Assembly (NCBI GenBank): GCA_018242585.1
Contig: JAFEBQ010000015.1
Coordinates: forward strand, 62,001-126,000
Reading direction: 5' to 3'
DNA length: 64,000 nt
Source: Planctomycetota bacterium
GTDB taxonomy: Bacteria; Planctomycetota; Planctomycetia; Pirellulales; PNKZ01
The position numbers and the translations under genes were made by a program. The notes beneath the pieces are model-generated. The model worked only from the letters and a program-made list of their open reading frames with translations. It ran no database searches and was not told where the DNA came from. Positions within the stretch are counted from its first letter, which is position 1, and each line of letters begins with the position of its first letter. Below, one piece after another: positions 27,248 through 35,076 of this stretch.

Positions 27248-28408
27248 CTAGTGGCCGGCCGCGGCGATCAAATCTTTCACGCGCTGATTCACCACTTGCC
27301 CGCCATGCACGACCAGCGACTCGCGCGTGATCTCGTCGTCGAGGTTCAGTTTCATCTCGCCGCCGTGGACCAGGTGGCACAGCAACGTCGCCACGTTCTT
27401 GGCGTACATCTGACTGGCGTGGTGCGGCACCGTGGCCGGCAAGTTCAGCGGCCCCATGATGCGAATCTCGCGATAGGTGATCGTCTCGCCTGGTTTCGTC
27501 AGCTCGCAGTTGCCCCCTCGCTCGGCCGCCAGATCGCACACCACCGAGCCGGGCGTCATTCCTTCGACCATCTCGCGGGTAACCATGACCGGGGCCTTTT
27601 TGCCAGGGACCGCGGCCGTGGTGATGACCACATCGTTGGCAGCGACGGCTTTGGTCAGCAGCTCGCGCTGCTTGCGAATCGTCTCGTCGTCCAGCGCCTT
27701 GGCGTAGCCACCCTTGTCCTGGGCATTGGTGGTTTCGAGTGGCAGGTCGAGGAACTTGGCGCCCAGGCTTTGCACTTGCTCCTTGACGACCGCGCGCACG
27801 TCGTAGGCTTCGACCACGGCACCCAGTCGCCGCGCCGAGGCAATCGCTTGCAAGCCCGCCACGCCAGCTCCCAGGACCAGCACCTTGGCTGGCGAGATCG
27901 TGCCGGCCGCGGTCATCATCATGGGGAACATCTTGGGCAGCTCGGCCGCCGCCAGCAGCACCGCCTTGTAGCCCGAGATCGTGGCCATGCTCGACAGCGC
28001 GTCCATACTCTGGGCCCGCGTGATCCGCGGAATGAGTTCCATCGCCAGCAGGTTCACGCCGCGCGCGGCCAGTTGCTGGGCCGCGTCGAGCGACGTGAGC
28101 GGGTCGGAAAAGCCCAGCACCGTTTGACCACTGCGCAACAGTCCGAGGTCGGTGATGCCCGCTTCGAGATTCGCCCCCAGCGTCCGCACCTGGGCCAGGA
28201 GGTCCGACTGGGCAAAGACTTCGGCTCGTGACGGCACGACCAGCGCGCCCCGGTCGGCGTACGTGTGGTCGGGAAAACCGGCCGCCATGCCGGCGCCGCT
28301 TTCGACGATGACGGTTAAACCTGCTTTTTGCAGGGGGGCTAGCGTCGCCGGGACCGCCGCCACCCGCGTCTCGCCGGGGAAGGTTTCCTTGATAATGCCG
28401 AGCTTCAT
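27248..28408 (-). CDS. pntAA: NAD(P) transhydrogenase subunit alpha part 1
   Basis: A 386-residue cytosolic NAD(H)-binding subunit related to alanine dehydrogenase. Landmarks are MKLGIIKETFPGETRVAAVP, the substrate-region TVIVESGAG, MELIPRITRAQSMDALSSMA, and the Rossmann loop VLVLGAGVAGLQAIASARRLGA written in two parts as VLVLGAGVAGLQ and AIASARRLGA. Length and order are normal. It is the first gene of the pnt operon, divergent from rplM across about 220 bp that must hold both promoters. Confidence 0.96.
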   Translation of the reverse strand: MKLGIIKETFPGETRVAAVPATLAPLQKAGLTVIVESGAGMAAGFPDHTYADRGALVVPSRAEVFAQSDLLAQVRTLGANLEAGITDLGLLRSGQTVLGFSDPLTSLDAAQQLAARGVNLLAMELIPRITRAQSMDALSSMATISGYKAVLLAAAELPKMFPMMMTAAGTISPAKVLVLGAGVAGLQAIASARRLGAVVEAYDVRAVVKEQVQSLGAKFLDLPLETTNAQDKGGYAKALDDETIRKQRELLTKAVAANDVVITTAAVPGKKAPVMVTREMVEGMTPGSVVCDLAAERGGNCELTKPGETITYREIRIMGPLNLPATVPHHASQMYAKNVATLLCHLVHGGEMKLNLDDEITRESLVVHGGQVVNQRVKDLIAAAGH

Positions 28409-28630
28409 GCGGATTTTCTCGCTTCCCGGCGTGGTAAACGGGGCAAGTCATGGCCCCAACTGCCCTGGGCCTTGCAACTTCGGGATTTAAGGTAAATTGC
28501 CCGCCTTGAACTGGCAAGCCGCGAGCGGTAAATTAGCGGTTTCCCATATTCCAGCCGAGCGGCCCCAGGGTGGGTCGCATCGTGCATCTGGCCGACGGCA
28601 CCGTCCGCGGTCCCACGAAGGTGATTTGTA

Positions 28631-29065
28631 ATGAAGACGTTTTTGGCCAAGCCCGCCGAAGTCGAACACAAGTGGTTCATTGTTGACGGCAAAGACAAGG
28701 TCGTCGGTCGTTTGGCATCGGATATCGCGATGGTGTTGATGGGCAAGCACCGCCCCACGTACACGCCGCACGTCGACACGGGCGATTATGTGATCGTGAT
28801 CAATGCCGAGCAGATGGTCATGACCGGCCGCAAGCTCGAGCAGAAGCAATACACCTGGTACACCGGCCACACGCGGCTGCGCAGCGAAACGGCCGGCGAG
28901 CGGTTGGCCAAGAACCCCCACGAGATGCTCAGCGAAGCCGTCCGCCGGATGTTGCCCAAGAACAAGCTGGCGACCAAGATGCTGGCCAAGCTCAAGGTTT
29001 ACACCGGCAGCGAGCACCCGCACCAGGCGCAAATGCCCGAGCCGAAAGATTTGGGCGCTAAGTAA
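28631..29065 (+). CDS. rplM: 50S ribosomal protein L13
   Basis: A 144-residue ribosomal protein, normal length. WFIVDGKDKVVGRLASDIAM and LMGKHRPTYTPHVDTGDYVI are the family's N-terminal signatures, and YTGHTRLRSETA plus SEAVRRMLPKNKLATKML follow in the usual order. AAGGTGAT precedes the ATG. It is paired with rpsI downstream as in most bacteria, with an 87-bp spacer. It binds 23S rRNA early in assembly. Confidence 0.98.
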   Translation: MKTFLAKPAEVEHKWFIVDGKDKVVGRLASDIAMVLMGKHRPTYTPHVDTGDYVIVINAEQMVMTGRKLEQKQYTWYTGHTRLRSETAGERLAKNPHEMLSEAVRRMLPKNKLATKMLAKLKVYTGSEHPHQAQMPEPKDLGAK

Positions 29066-29152
29066 ACTTGGTCACTCGCGCTTGAGAGTCGACCTAAAAA
29101 CGCAATTCACTTCAGCAACACAGTTCACATCAGCAACCAGGTAGGGATCGTC

Positions 29153-29569
29153 ATGGCAGAGGCCACTGTTGTAAAGGGAACGCCCGGCGACGCATTGGGC
29201 ACCGGTCGTCGCAAGACTTCGATCGCTCGTGTGCGGCTGCACGCCGGCTCGGGCAAAGTGGTGGTCAATGGCCGCCCGGCCGAAGAGTACTTCAAGAACG
29301 AGCGCGACTTGGCCGACGTGCTGGCCCCGCTGGTGGCGACCGATCGCCGCAGCGCGGTCGACGTGACCATCAATGCCCACGGCGGCGGTTCGACCGGCCA
29401 GGCCGGCGCAATCAAGCTGGGCATCTCCCGGGCACTGAAGCTGTTCGACGCTTCGCTGGAACCGGCGCTGCGACAGAACAGCCTGCTGACGCGCGATAGC
29501 CGCATGAAGGAACGCAAGCACTACGGTCTGCGTGGCGCCCGCCGCGGCACCCAGTTCTCGAAGCGTTAA
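29153..29569 (+). CDS. rpsI: 30S ribosomal protein S9
   Basis: A 138-residue ribosomal protein. TGRRKTSIARVRLHAGSGK is the family signature, GGGSTGQAGAIKLGISRALK the central motif, and the C-terminus RGARRGTQFSKR is the conserved basic tail that reaches the P-site tRNA. It is preceded by AGGGATC and starts at the ATG at 29153. It is downstream of rplM and ends before a clear Rho-independent terminator. Confidence 0.98.
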   Translation: MAEATVVKGTPGDALGTGRRKTSIARVRLHAGSGKVVVNGRPAEEYFKNERDLADVLAPLVATDRRSAVDVTINAHGGGSTGQAGAIKLGISRALKLFDASLEPALRQNSLLTRDSRMKERKHYGLRGARRGTQFSKR

Positions 29570-29608
29570 TTCGCCGCGGCGAACCACGCTCGATTGTCGA
29601 ATCACAAA

Positions 29609-29636
29609 CCCAGGGGTTCCACCCCCTGGGCTTTTT
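29609..29636 (+). terminator. Rho-independent terminator of rplM-rpsI
   Basis: CCCAGGGG (29609-29616) and CCCCCTGGG (29622-29630) pair around a short loop, followed directly by CTTTTT. It lies 40 bp after the rpsI stop and has the classic GC stem plus T-run. Confidence 0.9.
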
Positions 29637-29882
29637 CATGCGCGCAGGTTCGATAACGCAACAATCGTGAGCGAGTCACAAAGGGTGGCCCAGGTGCATG
29701 CACCTGGGCGGCCGCAGGCCGCAAGAAACCTCAGGCAACGGCAAGCACAGATGGCGACTTTCCACTGGGTCAGCGCGTGGCTCATCGAGTTTCTTGTTGC
29801 TTCGCAACACCGATAGCCAAGCTATCGGTGCCACCCGCGAAACTCGCGCCTACGATAACCCATTCAAGCTCTCGAGTGCGCC
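29637..29882. repeat. Intergenic region with palindromes
   Basis: No gene. It holds a perfect 22-bp palindrome at 29688-29709 (half-site GCCCAGGTGCA), a nearby GCGGCCGC/GCAGGCCGC inverted repeat, and a 10-bp hairpin at 29808-29830 (see separate entry). These look like mobile or REP-like intergenic sequences rather than regulatory sites of the adjacent genes. Confidence 0.55.
29808..29830. repeat. CACCGA...TCGGTG hairpin element
   Basis: Stem CACCGATAGC (29808-29817) and GCTATCGGTG (29821-29830) with a CAA loop; the following bases are CCACCCG. The same outline, with stem CACCGACAAC and followed by CTACCCG, recurs at 51849-51870 and 52080-52101. This marks a dispersed hairpin family with a constant outer arm and a covarying inner arm. 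Confidence 0.75.
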
Positions 29883-30197
29883 TCATTCAGCGTGAATGGA
29901 AAAGCGATCTTGTGGGAGAGCAAATTGTTGAAAATCTAGCCAAAGGTTTTTTCCGTTCCCACTCGGATTCCAACCTTCGGAAAGGGCGAAGCGTATAGCT
30001 GCCTCAACTTCGGCGGGATTCATAAATGGGAATATTGCCTCGGTCGCAGGTGTCGCAAATAAATCTATTTTGACGTAGGGTCCTTTCCCCGAACCGTGCT
30101 GGATAACGATCCACCCCTGCGGGTGCCGCCCGGGCGTCCAGTGGTATTGCGTGCCATCAACGACGATGGTTCGTCTTTTGTGTTTTGGAATTGTCAT
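29883..30197 (-). CDS. Conserved hypothetical protein
   Basis: A 104-residue protein with no recognised domain. It begins MTIPKHKRRTIVVDGTQYHW when the ATG at 30197 is used; the frame remains open for about 60 bases upstream without a credible start. The repeat-like pattern VDGTQYHWTPG, then WIVIQHGSGKGPYVKIDL and MNPAEVEAAIRFALSEGWNP suggests a small beta-sheet plus helix fold, seen in short proteins of planctomycetes. No Shine-Dalgarno is obvious. It is convergent with rpsI. Confidence 0.55.
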   Translation of the reverse strand: MTIPKHKRRTIVVDGTQYHWTPGRHPQGWIVIQHGSGKGPYVKIDLFATPATEAIFPFMNPAEVEAAIRFALSEGWNPSGNGKNLWLDFQQFALPQDRFSIHAE

Positions 30198-30313
30198 CGT
30201 GGGGAGAGTAGAAGGGATCTTCTGCCGTTTCAGAAACGCGGAATTTCTGTTTACCACAGTTCAGCACCCCGCGCGTGACATAGCGCATCATCTGACGGGC
30301 ATAGCAGCCGTCA

Positions 30314-31219
30314 TCACACGCCCAGGTATTCTTCCACGGCGTCGCGCATCAGCGCTTTGTCGGGGTCCAGCCCCGTCCACAACCGGAAGCCGATCGCTCC
30401 TTGATTGACGATCATCCCCAGGCCGTCGAGCGTCCGCGCGCCGCGGGCTTTGGCTTCGTGCAGGAACCGCGTGTCGACCGGATTGAAGATCACGTCGGCC
30501 ACGACCGCGCCCGACGCGAGTTGATCGAACTTGACCGGCACGCGCGCCTCCGGCTCGAACAGCCCGATCGACGTCGCGTTGACGACCACCTGCGCATCGG
30601 CCGGGATTTCATACTCCCCTTCCCAGGGAACGTACGTGGCGTTGGCCGACGCCTTCTCGCGCAACAGCTTGGCCAGTGCCTCGCCTCGCTCGGCTGAACG
30701 ATTGACGACCGCGATGCTGGCCGCGCCGGCCAAGGCCAATTCGACGCCGATCGCCCGCGCCGCGCCACCAGCGCCGAGCAACACGACGCGCTGACCCGCC
30801 GGGTTGATCAGTTCTTTAAGTGACTCAAGGAACCCTTTGCCGTCGGTGTTCTCGCCCAGCAACTTGCCGTCGTCCTGGCGAACGATGCAGTTGACCGCCC
30901 CCATCATCTCGGCGGCCGGCGACAATCGATCGAGGAACTCGATCACGGCCACCTTGTGGGGCTTGGTGATGTTGCCGCCCCGGAAACCCATCGCCCGCAT
31001 GCCGCGGATCGCGTCGCCGAGCGCCTCGGGCGGAACCTCGAACGATAGGTAGCGCCAATCGAGCCCCAGCCGCGCGAAGGCCTTCTCGATCATGAACTGG
31101 GTCGGGTTGCCGGCCACCGGCTGGCCTAGCAGACAGCAAACCTCTTGCACGCCCGCGTTGATTGGTGCTGCCTCGGCAGCTTGGCTCGAGGACTTCGACG
31201 ACTCGCTCACCCGTGACAC
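30314..31219 (-). CDS. aroE: Shikimate dehydrogenase with altered substrate loop
   Basis: A 301-residue cytosolic enzyme of the chorismate pathway, reducing 3-dehydroshikimate with NADPH. The start is a GTG at 31219 with GGAGG six bases upstream. NITKPHK holds the catalytic Lys (residue 89), ENTDGKGF the catalytic Asp (126), LLGAGGAARAIG the NADP loop (149-155), and NATSIGLFEP and LGMIVNQGAIGF complete the family pattern. The shikimate-binding Ser-x-Ser of E. coli AroE is replaced by NPT in LLGQPVAGNPTQF. It is followed by a hypothetical protein 116 bp away. Confidence 0.9.
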   Translation of the reverse strand: MSRVSESSKSSSQAAEAAPINAGVQEVCCLLGQPVAGNPTQFMIEKAFARLGLDWRYLSFEVPPEALGDAIRGMRAMGFRGGNITKPHKVAVIEFLDRLSPAAEMMGAVNCIVRQDDGKLLGENTDGKGFLESLKELINPAGQRVVLLGAGGAARAIGVELALAGAASIAVVNRSAERGEALAKLLREKASANATYVPWEGEYEIPADAQVVVNATSIGLFEPEARVPVKFDQLASGAVVADVIFNPVDTRFLHEAKARGARTLDGLGMIVNQGAIGFRLWTGLDPDKALMRDAVEEYLGV

Positions 31220-31439
31220 CCCTGGCCTCCACTCGCCGCACGAACTGGTCTGGATTGCGTCCGATCGACGGGGTGTATCTTCCCCCCTCGCGTCGGCGAT
31301 TGCAACCTTTCGTCGGCTTGGAGTGAACCTCGATTCAATGCAACGCTGGCGTTTTTCCCAAGCTGGTGGCTTGGCCACCGCTCTCGGCGGCAGAGCCGCC
31401 GGCTTGGGTGAGCAGCGAGACACAGACGCGAGAGTCGTT

Positions 31440-32675
31440 CTAGCCGTCCGAGGGCATGGCAGGGAGCTTTTTCGCTTTGGCCGGCGCTTGGGCGCTACTC
31501 ACCAGCCATTGCAAGCCGCGCTCGACGAGCACCAGCAGCCCCACCAGTGCCAGCGCCGCTTTGATCTGCTCGATCGCCGAGGTGCCGACGAACACGCGCC
31601 AGTCAAAGCCAGCATCGCCGCCGGCATCGGACAAATCATGTGGCTGGTGTGGATAGCCGTCGGCCGGAATCGCCGTCGGCAAAATTGCGGCATTGTCGCC
31701 GCTCGACACGAGCGTGCCGGCGACGCTCGTGGTCGGTCCCACCGACGACATGGTCGAGGTGGCCGTGGCGCCGCCAATCGGCACGTCGAACGTCTGGGCC
31801 GGCGCGGCGCGCGGCTCCAGCGGATTGGCGGCGGCAACCGTCGTCGTGTTCGGTTGCATCACGGCCGCCGGCGATGCTTGTGCCACAGCCGTCGGATCCC
31901 AATGTCCCAGTTCCTTGTCGGGGACAATCGATTGCAGGAACCAGCGCAGTCGCAGCGCGTGGCTGCCGCTGGTCATGCCCTGGGCCGAGCCGAACAACAC
32001 GCCGGCCAGTTCACCTTGCTGGTTGAAGATCGGGCCGCCCGAGTCACCCTGCCGGGCTTCGGCTGACAGTTCGATGATATCGTGCGGCATGCCGACGCCC
32101 GGGGCCAGGTACTGCGCGCCGCAAGCTCCTTGCGCGGCCCGATAGCTGCCATCGCCGTAGCCCGCAATGGTCAGCCGGTCGCCGGCCCGTGGGACGCTGC
32201 GCGCCACTTGCACCGGCGCGATGTTCGGCCGCCAGACGGCCAGCGCCGCCAAGTCCCAATCGCGATCGACCTTCAGCACATAAGCCGTCGAGCGGAAGCC
32301 ATCGGGAAAGATCACGTGCAACTGCCCGGTCGCGTCGCGGACCACGTGCCAATTGCTGACCACCAGGGCGTACGACCCGCGGACGTCGACCAGCGTGCCG
32401 GTTCCCAGCGACAGCCCGTCGCGCTCGGGCACAACCACGCGCACCACGGCCGGGTGGGGCGTGTACGACTCGTTCATCCCGCGTGGCGGGGCGCTGCTGG
32501 TCGAGGGGGGGCTGACGAAGCTGAAACGCTCGACCTGAGCGTGCGCGGGGCACGCGGCTATCGCGCTCGCAAGCAACGCCAGAATCGCACGCGCACACCG
32601 CCAGCCAACACGGCGAGGCCAGTCTCGTCGTTGCCCCAGCGGGCGGTCATCGTTGCAAAGCGCTTCGGCAGGCAT
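31440..32675 (-). CDS. Trypsin-like serine protease with C-terminal membrane anchor
   Basis: A 411-residue protein, start ATG at 32675. A signal-like helix (RAILALLASAIAACPAHA) comes first. The protease domain has His110 in SNWHVV, Asp141 in DRDWDLAAL and Ser212 in RQGDSGGPIFN, the chymotrypsin-fold triad. Instead of PDZ domains the C-terminus is low-complexity Ala/Thr/Pro-rich and ends in a membrane helix (ALALVGLLVLVERGLQWL) near residue 375. It is therefore an exported, probably membrane-tethered protease. It lies 220 bp downstream of the divergent side of aroE. Confidence 0.85.
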   Translation of the reverse strand: MPAEALCNDDRPLGQRRDWPRRVGWRCARAILALLASAIAACPAHAQVERFSFVSPPSTSSAPPRGMNESYTPHPAVVRVVVPERDGLSLGTGTLVDVRGSYALVVSNWHVVRDATGQLHVIFPDGFRSTAYVLKVDRDWDLAALAVWRPNIAPVQVARSVPRAGDRLTIAGYGDGSYRAAQGACGAQYLAPGVGMPHDIIELSAEARQGDSGGPIFNQQGELAGVLFGSAQGMTSGSHALRLRWFLQSIVPDKELGHWDPTAVAQASPAAVMQPNTTTVAAANPLEPRAAPAQTFDVPIGGATATSTMSSVGPTTSVAGTLVSSGDNAAILPTAIPADGYPHQPHDLSDAGGDAGFDWRVFVGTSAIEQIKAALALVGLLVLVERGLQWLVSSAQAPAKAKKLPAMPSDG

Positions 32676-33124
32676 CCAGGCAATTGTCCGAAAGTACGTG
32701 AAGGGGCCGTCGGCGCGCACGGTGTGCGCTCGGGCGACAACGCCCCCCATCGGTTGGTGATCGACCGCTCGGAACTCGCGCCGTGACTTGTGGCCCGAAA
32801 GGTCGGCTTAACCCGATCGTTCGCTGTCAGCGGGACACGATCGGTGCTCTGCTCAAAACCCTTGGCCGGGCGAGTCGTCTGCGAAGCACGACGATCCGTC
32901 GCCAGAAAAACCGCTACGCGCGGCGCCTTGCGAAGTGCAGGCCAGCGGGGCGTTACGTCTTTGTCAGAATCGCAGAACGACGGCTCAAGTTTTCGCGTAC
33001 AGAAAACCGGCTGGTGGCAAGTTCAGCGACGCCGCTGCTTCGCCCGGCGAATTCATGCTCGGGCTTGTCACACACCTTTGGTTACAGGGGGAGCAATTCA
33101 CACGGCGAGCGGGAGAGTGCTGCG
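32676..33124. other. Divergent intergenic region
   Basis: About 450 bp between the protease start and the Gly/Tyr-rich protein start. Open frames here have no recognisable pattern. It carries the promoters of both neighbours; GGGAGAG near 33112 is the ribosome binding site of the plus-strand gene. Confidence 0.4.
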
Positions 33125-33439
33125 ATGAGACGCTTACTGTTGTCGGTGGTCGCGCTGGCGGCGTTGGCCGTTCCGGCCGGCGCGGTGATGGCCAACCCTT
33201 ACCATCACGGTCACCATCATCACCACGGTTACTATGGCGGCGGGTGGGGCGGATACGGCGGTGGCTGGGGCGGGTACTACCAACCGTACTATGCTCAGCC
33301 TTACTACTCGCCGTATTCGTACGGCGTGCCGGGCTACGGCTCGTACTACCAGGGGTACTACAACCCGGGCGTCTCGTTCGGCTTTGGCTACGGCGGACGC
33401 CCGTACGGGTACTTCAACTACGGCGGCGGGGTGTACTAG
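33125..33439 (+). CDS. Small exported Gly/Tyr/His-rich protein
   Basis: A 104-residue protein with a clear signal peptide (MRRLLLSVVALAALAVPAGA). The mature part is almost wholly low complexity: a His cluster (HHGHHHHHG), then GGGWGGYGGG, YYQPYYAQPYYSPYSYG and GYYNPGVSFGFGYGG. A ribosome binding site GGGAGAG precedes the ATG. Such proteins are common in planctomycetes and may bind metals through His or form surface material; no function is proven. It is followed by a terminator-like hairpin at 33489. Confidence 0.8.
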   Translation: MRRLLLSVVALAALAVPAGAVMANPYHHGHHHHHGYYGGGWGGYGGGWGGYYQPYYAQPYYSPYSYGVPGYGSYYQGYYNPGVSFGFGYGGRPYGYFNYGGGVY

Positions 33440-34110
33440 AGCGACGATCTAAGGGCGACACCCTGTCGCGGTGGATTCGCCCGCTATCGCCCAGGAGCCA
33501 ACGCTTCTGGGCTATTTCATTAAGATATTGAAAACAAAAGACTTGTGGTGGACTTTGGTGGCCGAAATAATCGGCTAATATTGCTGAATTGTAATGTTTA
33601 GCCGGTCCCCAGGTGACAGCAGGGCCACTAAAATCGTCGGCACTTGCCGTCGCTTTCGCGACGCAAATTGGCGCGTGCAGCGAACGGATTCCGCTCGGCT
33701 CGTACGTGCAAGGCGGCATGTCTTGGCGCTTACCGGTTCGGTTGATTCCGGGCCATGATCTCGCCACGGCGCGCTCGGTATTTCAGACAAACCCATCACG
33801 TTCCTGCGGCAAGCGGCCCCCAATGTCGTTCTGCCGTGCCAAGCGGCGTCAGCCATTGGTCCGACCAGGCGCGTGATTGAACGGATCGATGGTTTGAATC
33901 GTTGCGGTCGACCGTGAAATCGGCGGCGAAGGTTAAAGCTTCGTCAAGTTCCGCCGTTTCGCGACCTCGATTCGTAGGAACGGTGTTTCATTTTTGGTTG
34001 TGTTTCATTGTTAGCCGCGCTGAACCAGGCTGCGACAGCGCGACCGTGACGAGACGATCTCGTCCGGTCTCGGGCAGGGCGCTTGCGATTCGATACAGGC
34101 AGAGACTTTC
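33440..34110. other. Intergenic region upstream of the racemase operon
   Basis: About 670 bp with no supported gene. A hairpin GCCCAG...CTGGGC at 33489-33512 follows the Gly/Tyr-rich gene. Short open frames at 33575-33876 (minus) and 33613-33876 (plus) overlap each other and have no domain pattern. A T/A-rich stretch at 33515-33600 and the region just before 34111 are the best candidates for the operon promoter. Confidence 0.45.
33489..33518 (+). terminator. Hairpin after Gly/Tyr-rich gene
   Basis: GCCCAGGAGC (33489-33498) pairs with GCTTCTGGGC (33503-33512) with one mismatch around a short loop, followed by TATTTC. It lies 50 bp after the stop of the preceding gene. Confidence 0.6.
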
Positions 34111-35076
34111 ATGTTGCCGAGCAATGACGCTTGGAGTCAGTTACTACAGTCGAAGCATGCTTCGCCTTGGCTGACTGATGTGTACCTGCGCGGATTGCGC
34201 CGCCGCGCCGTCGAGCTTGGCTTGGCCCGCGCGCAGGTGACGCTGGGCGAGACGTTTGGCAACCGCTTTCTGCTGGTCTGGCAACAGACGGGCGTCGCCG
34301 ACCAATCGGCCGCCGAGCGCAGCTTTTGGAGCGAAGTCGCGCAACAAGTCTGCCAGCGCGGCCTGCGTGTTGACGATACGTTGCACGTCGCGCCGGCTCA
34401 GCGTGGGCCGGACCACCATTTCTGGGTCGTTGGTGGCGATGGCCGCGTGGCCACGCACTGCGCCAATGGTTTACTCCTGGCCGGCTGGTTGGTCGCCACG
34501 CGCGACAACCTCAGCCGATTGGTCTTTCACTGTGGCGCGGAAAGCCGGCAGATTGAACTGCTGTCCGAGCGTTTGGCGCGCGTGAACCTGGGCGTGCCGC
34601 GGATGCTGCCACGCTCCAGTTCATTGCCGGCGAGCTTGCTCAGCGCGCCGTCGGCCATTCACACCGGCGAGCCGCACGCCGTTAGTTTTGTTGAAGAGTT
34701 GGCGATCGCCGAGCCGCCGTACCACGATCGCTGCTTGGAAATCGGCCGCGAGGTGTGTGACGCTTCGCCCGACGGGGGGATCAACTGGAATCTGGTGGCC
34801 GTCGAGCGCGGACAGTTGCATATTCGCACGTTCGAACGTGGCGTGCGGCGAATCACGCGCAGCTGTGGCACCGGCTCGGCCGCCGCATTCACGGTGGCCT
34901 TGCTTCGCGGCAAGCTTAAGCAACGGCAAGCGCTCGTCAGTTCGGCTGGCGGCACGCACATGGTCGCCATGAAGGGTGGCGAGGTGTTCCTCGGCGGGCG
35001 TCCCCGCGTGGAGCGGCACCTGACGCTCGAACAACTGCTGCACGACGCCGGGCGTAAGCCCCTGGCGAAATCATGA
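34111..35076 (+). CDS. DapF-fold amino acid racemase/epimerase-like protein
   Basis: A 321-residue protein of the diaminopimelate epimerase fold. Both catalytic cysteines can be placed: Cys117 in THCANGLLLAG (usually CGNG) and Cys252 in SCGTGSAAA, with FERG (242-244) and INWNLVAVE as family landmarks. The canonical N-terminal GNDF is GNRF (residues 50-53), and the usual F-N-x-D-G-S is VGGDGR, so residues that bind diaminopimelate in DapF are changed. A racemase acting on another amino acid is more likely; DapF-fold racemases with such changes include the CntK histidine racemase. Its stop overlaps the next start (ATGA). Confidence 0.75.
   Translation: MLPSNDAWSQLLQSKHASPWLTDVYLRGLRRRAVELGLARAQVTLGETFGNRFLLVWQQTGVADQSAAERSFWSEVAQQVCQRGLRVDDTLHVAPAQRGPDHHFWVVGGDGRVATHCANGLLLAGWLVATRDNLSRLVFHCGAESRQIELLSERLARVNLGVPRMLPRSSSLPASLLSAPSAIHTGEPHAVSFVEELAIAEPPYHDRCLEIGREVCDASPDGGINWNLVAVERGQLHIRTFERGVRRITRSCGTGSAAAFTVALLRGKLKQRQALVSSAGGTHMVAMKGGEVFLGGRPRVERHLTLEQLLHDAGRKPLAKS

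Noticed and set aside
27210..28517. 435-codon minus-strand frame
   Set aside because: Overlaps pntAA on the same strand in another frame; pntAA has all family motifs.
33575..33876. Overlapping short frames on both strands
   Set aside because: They conflict with each other and lack starts, motifs or signal peptides.
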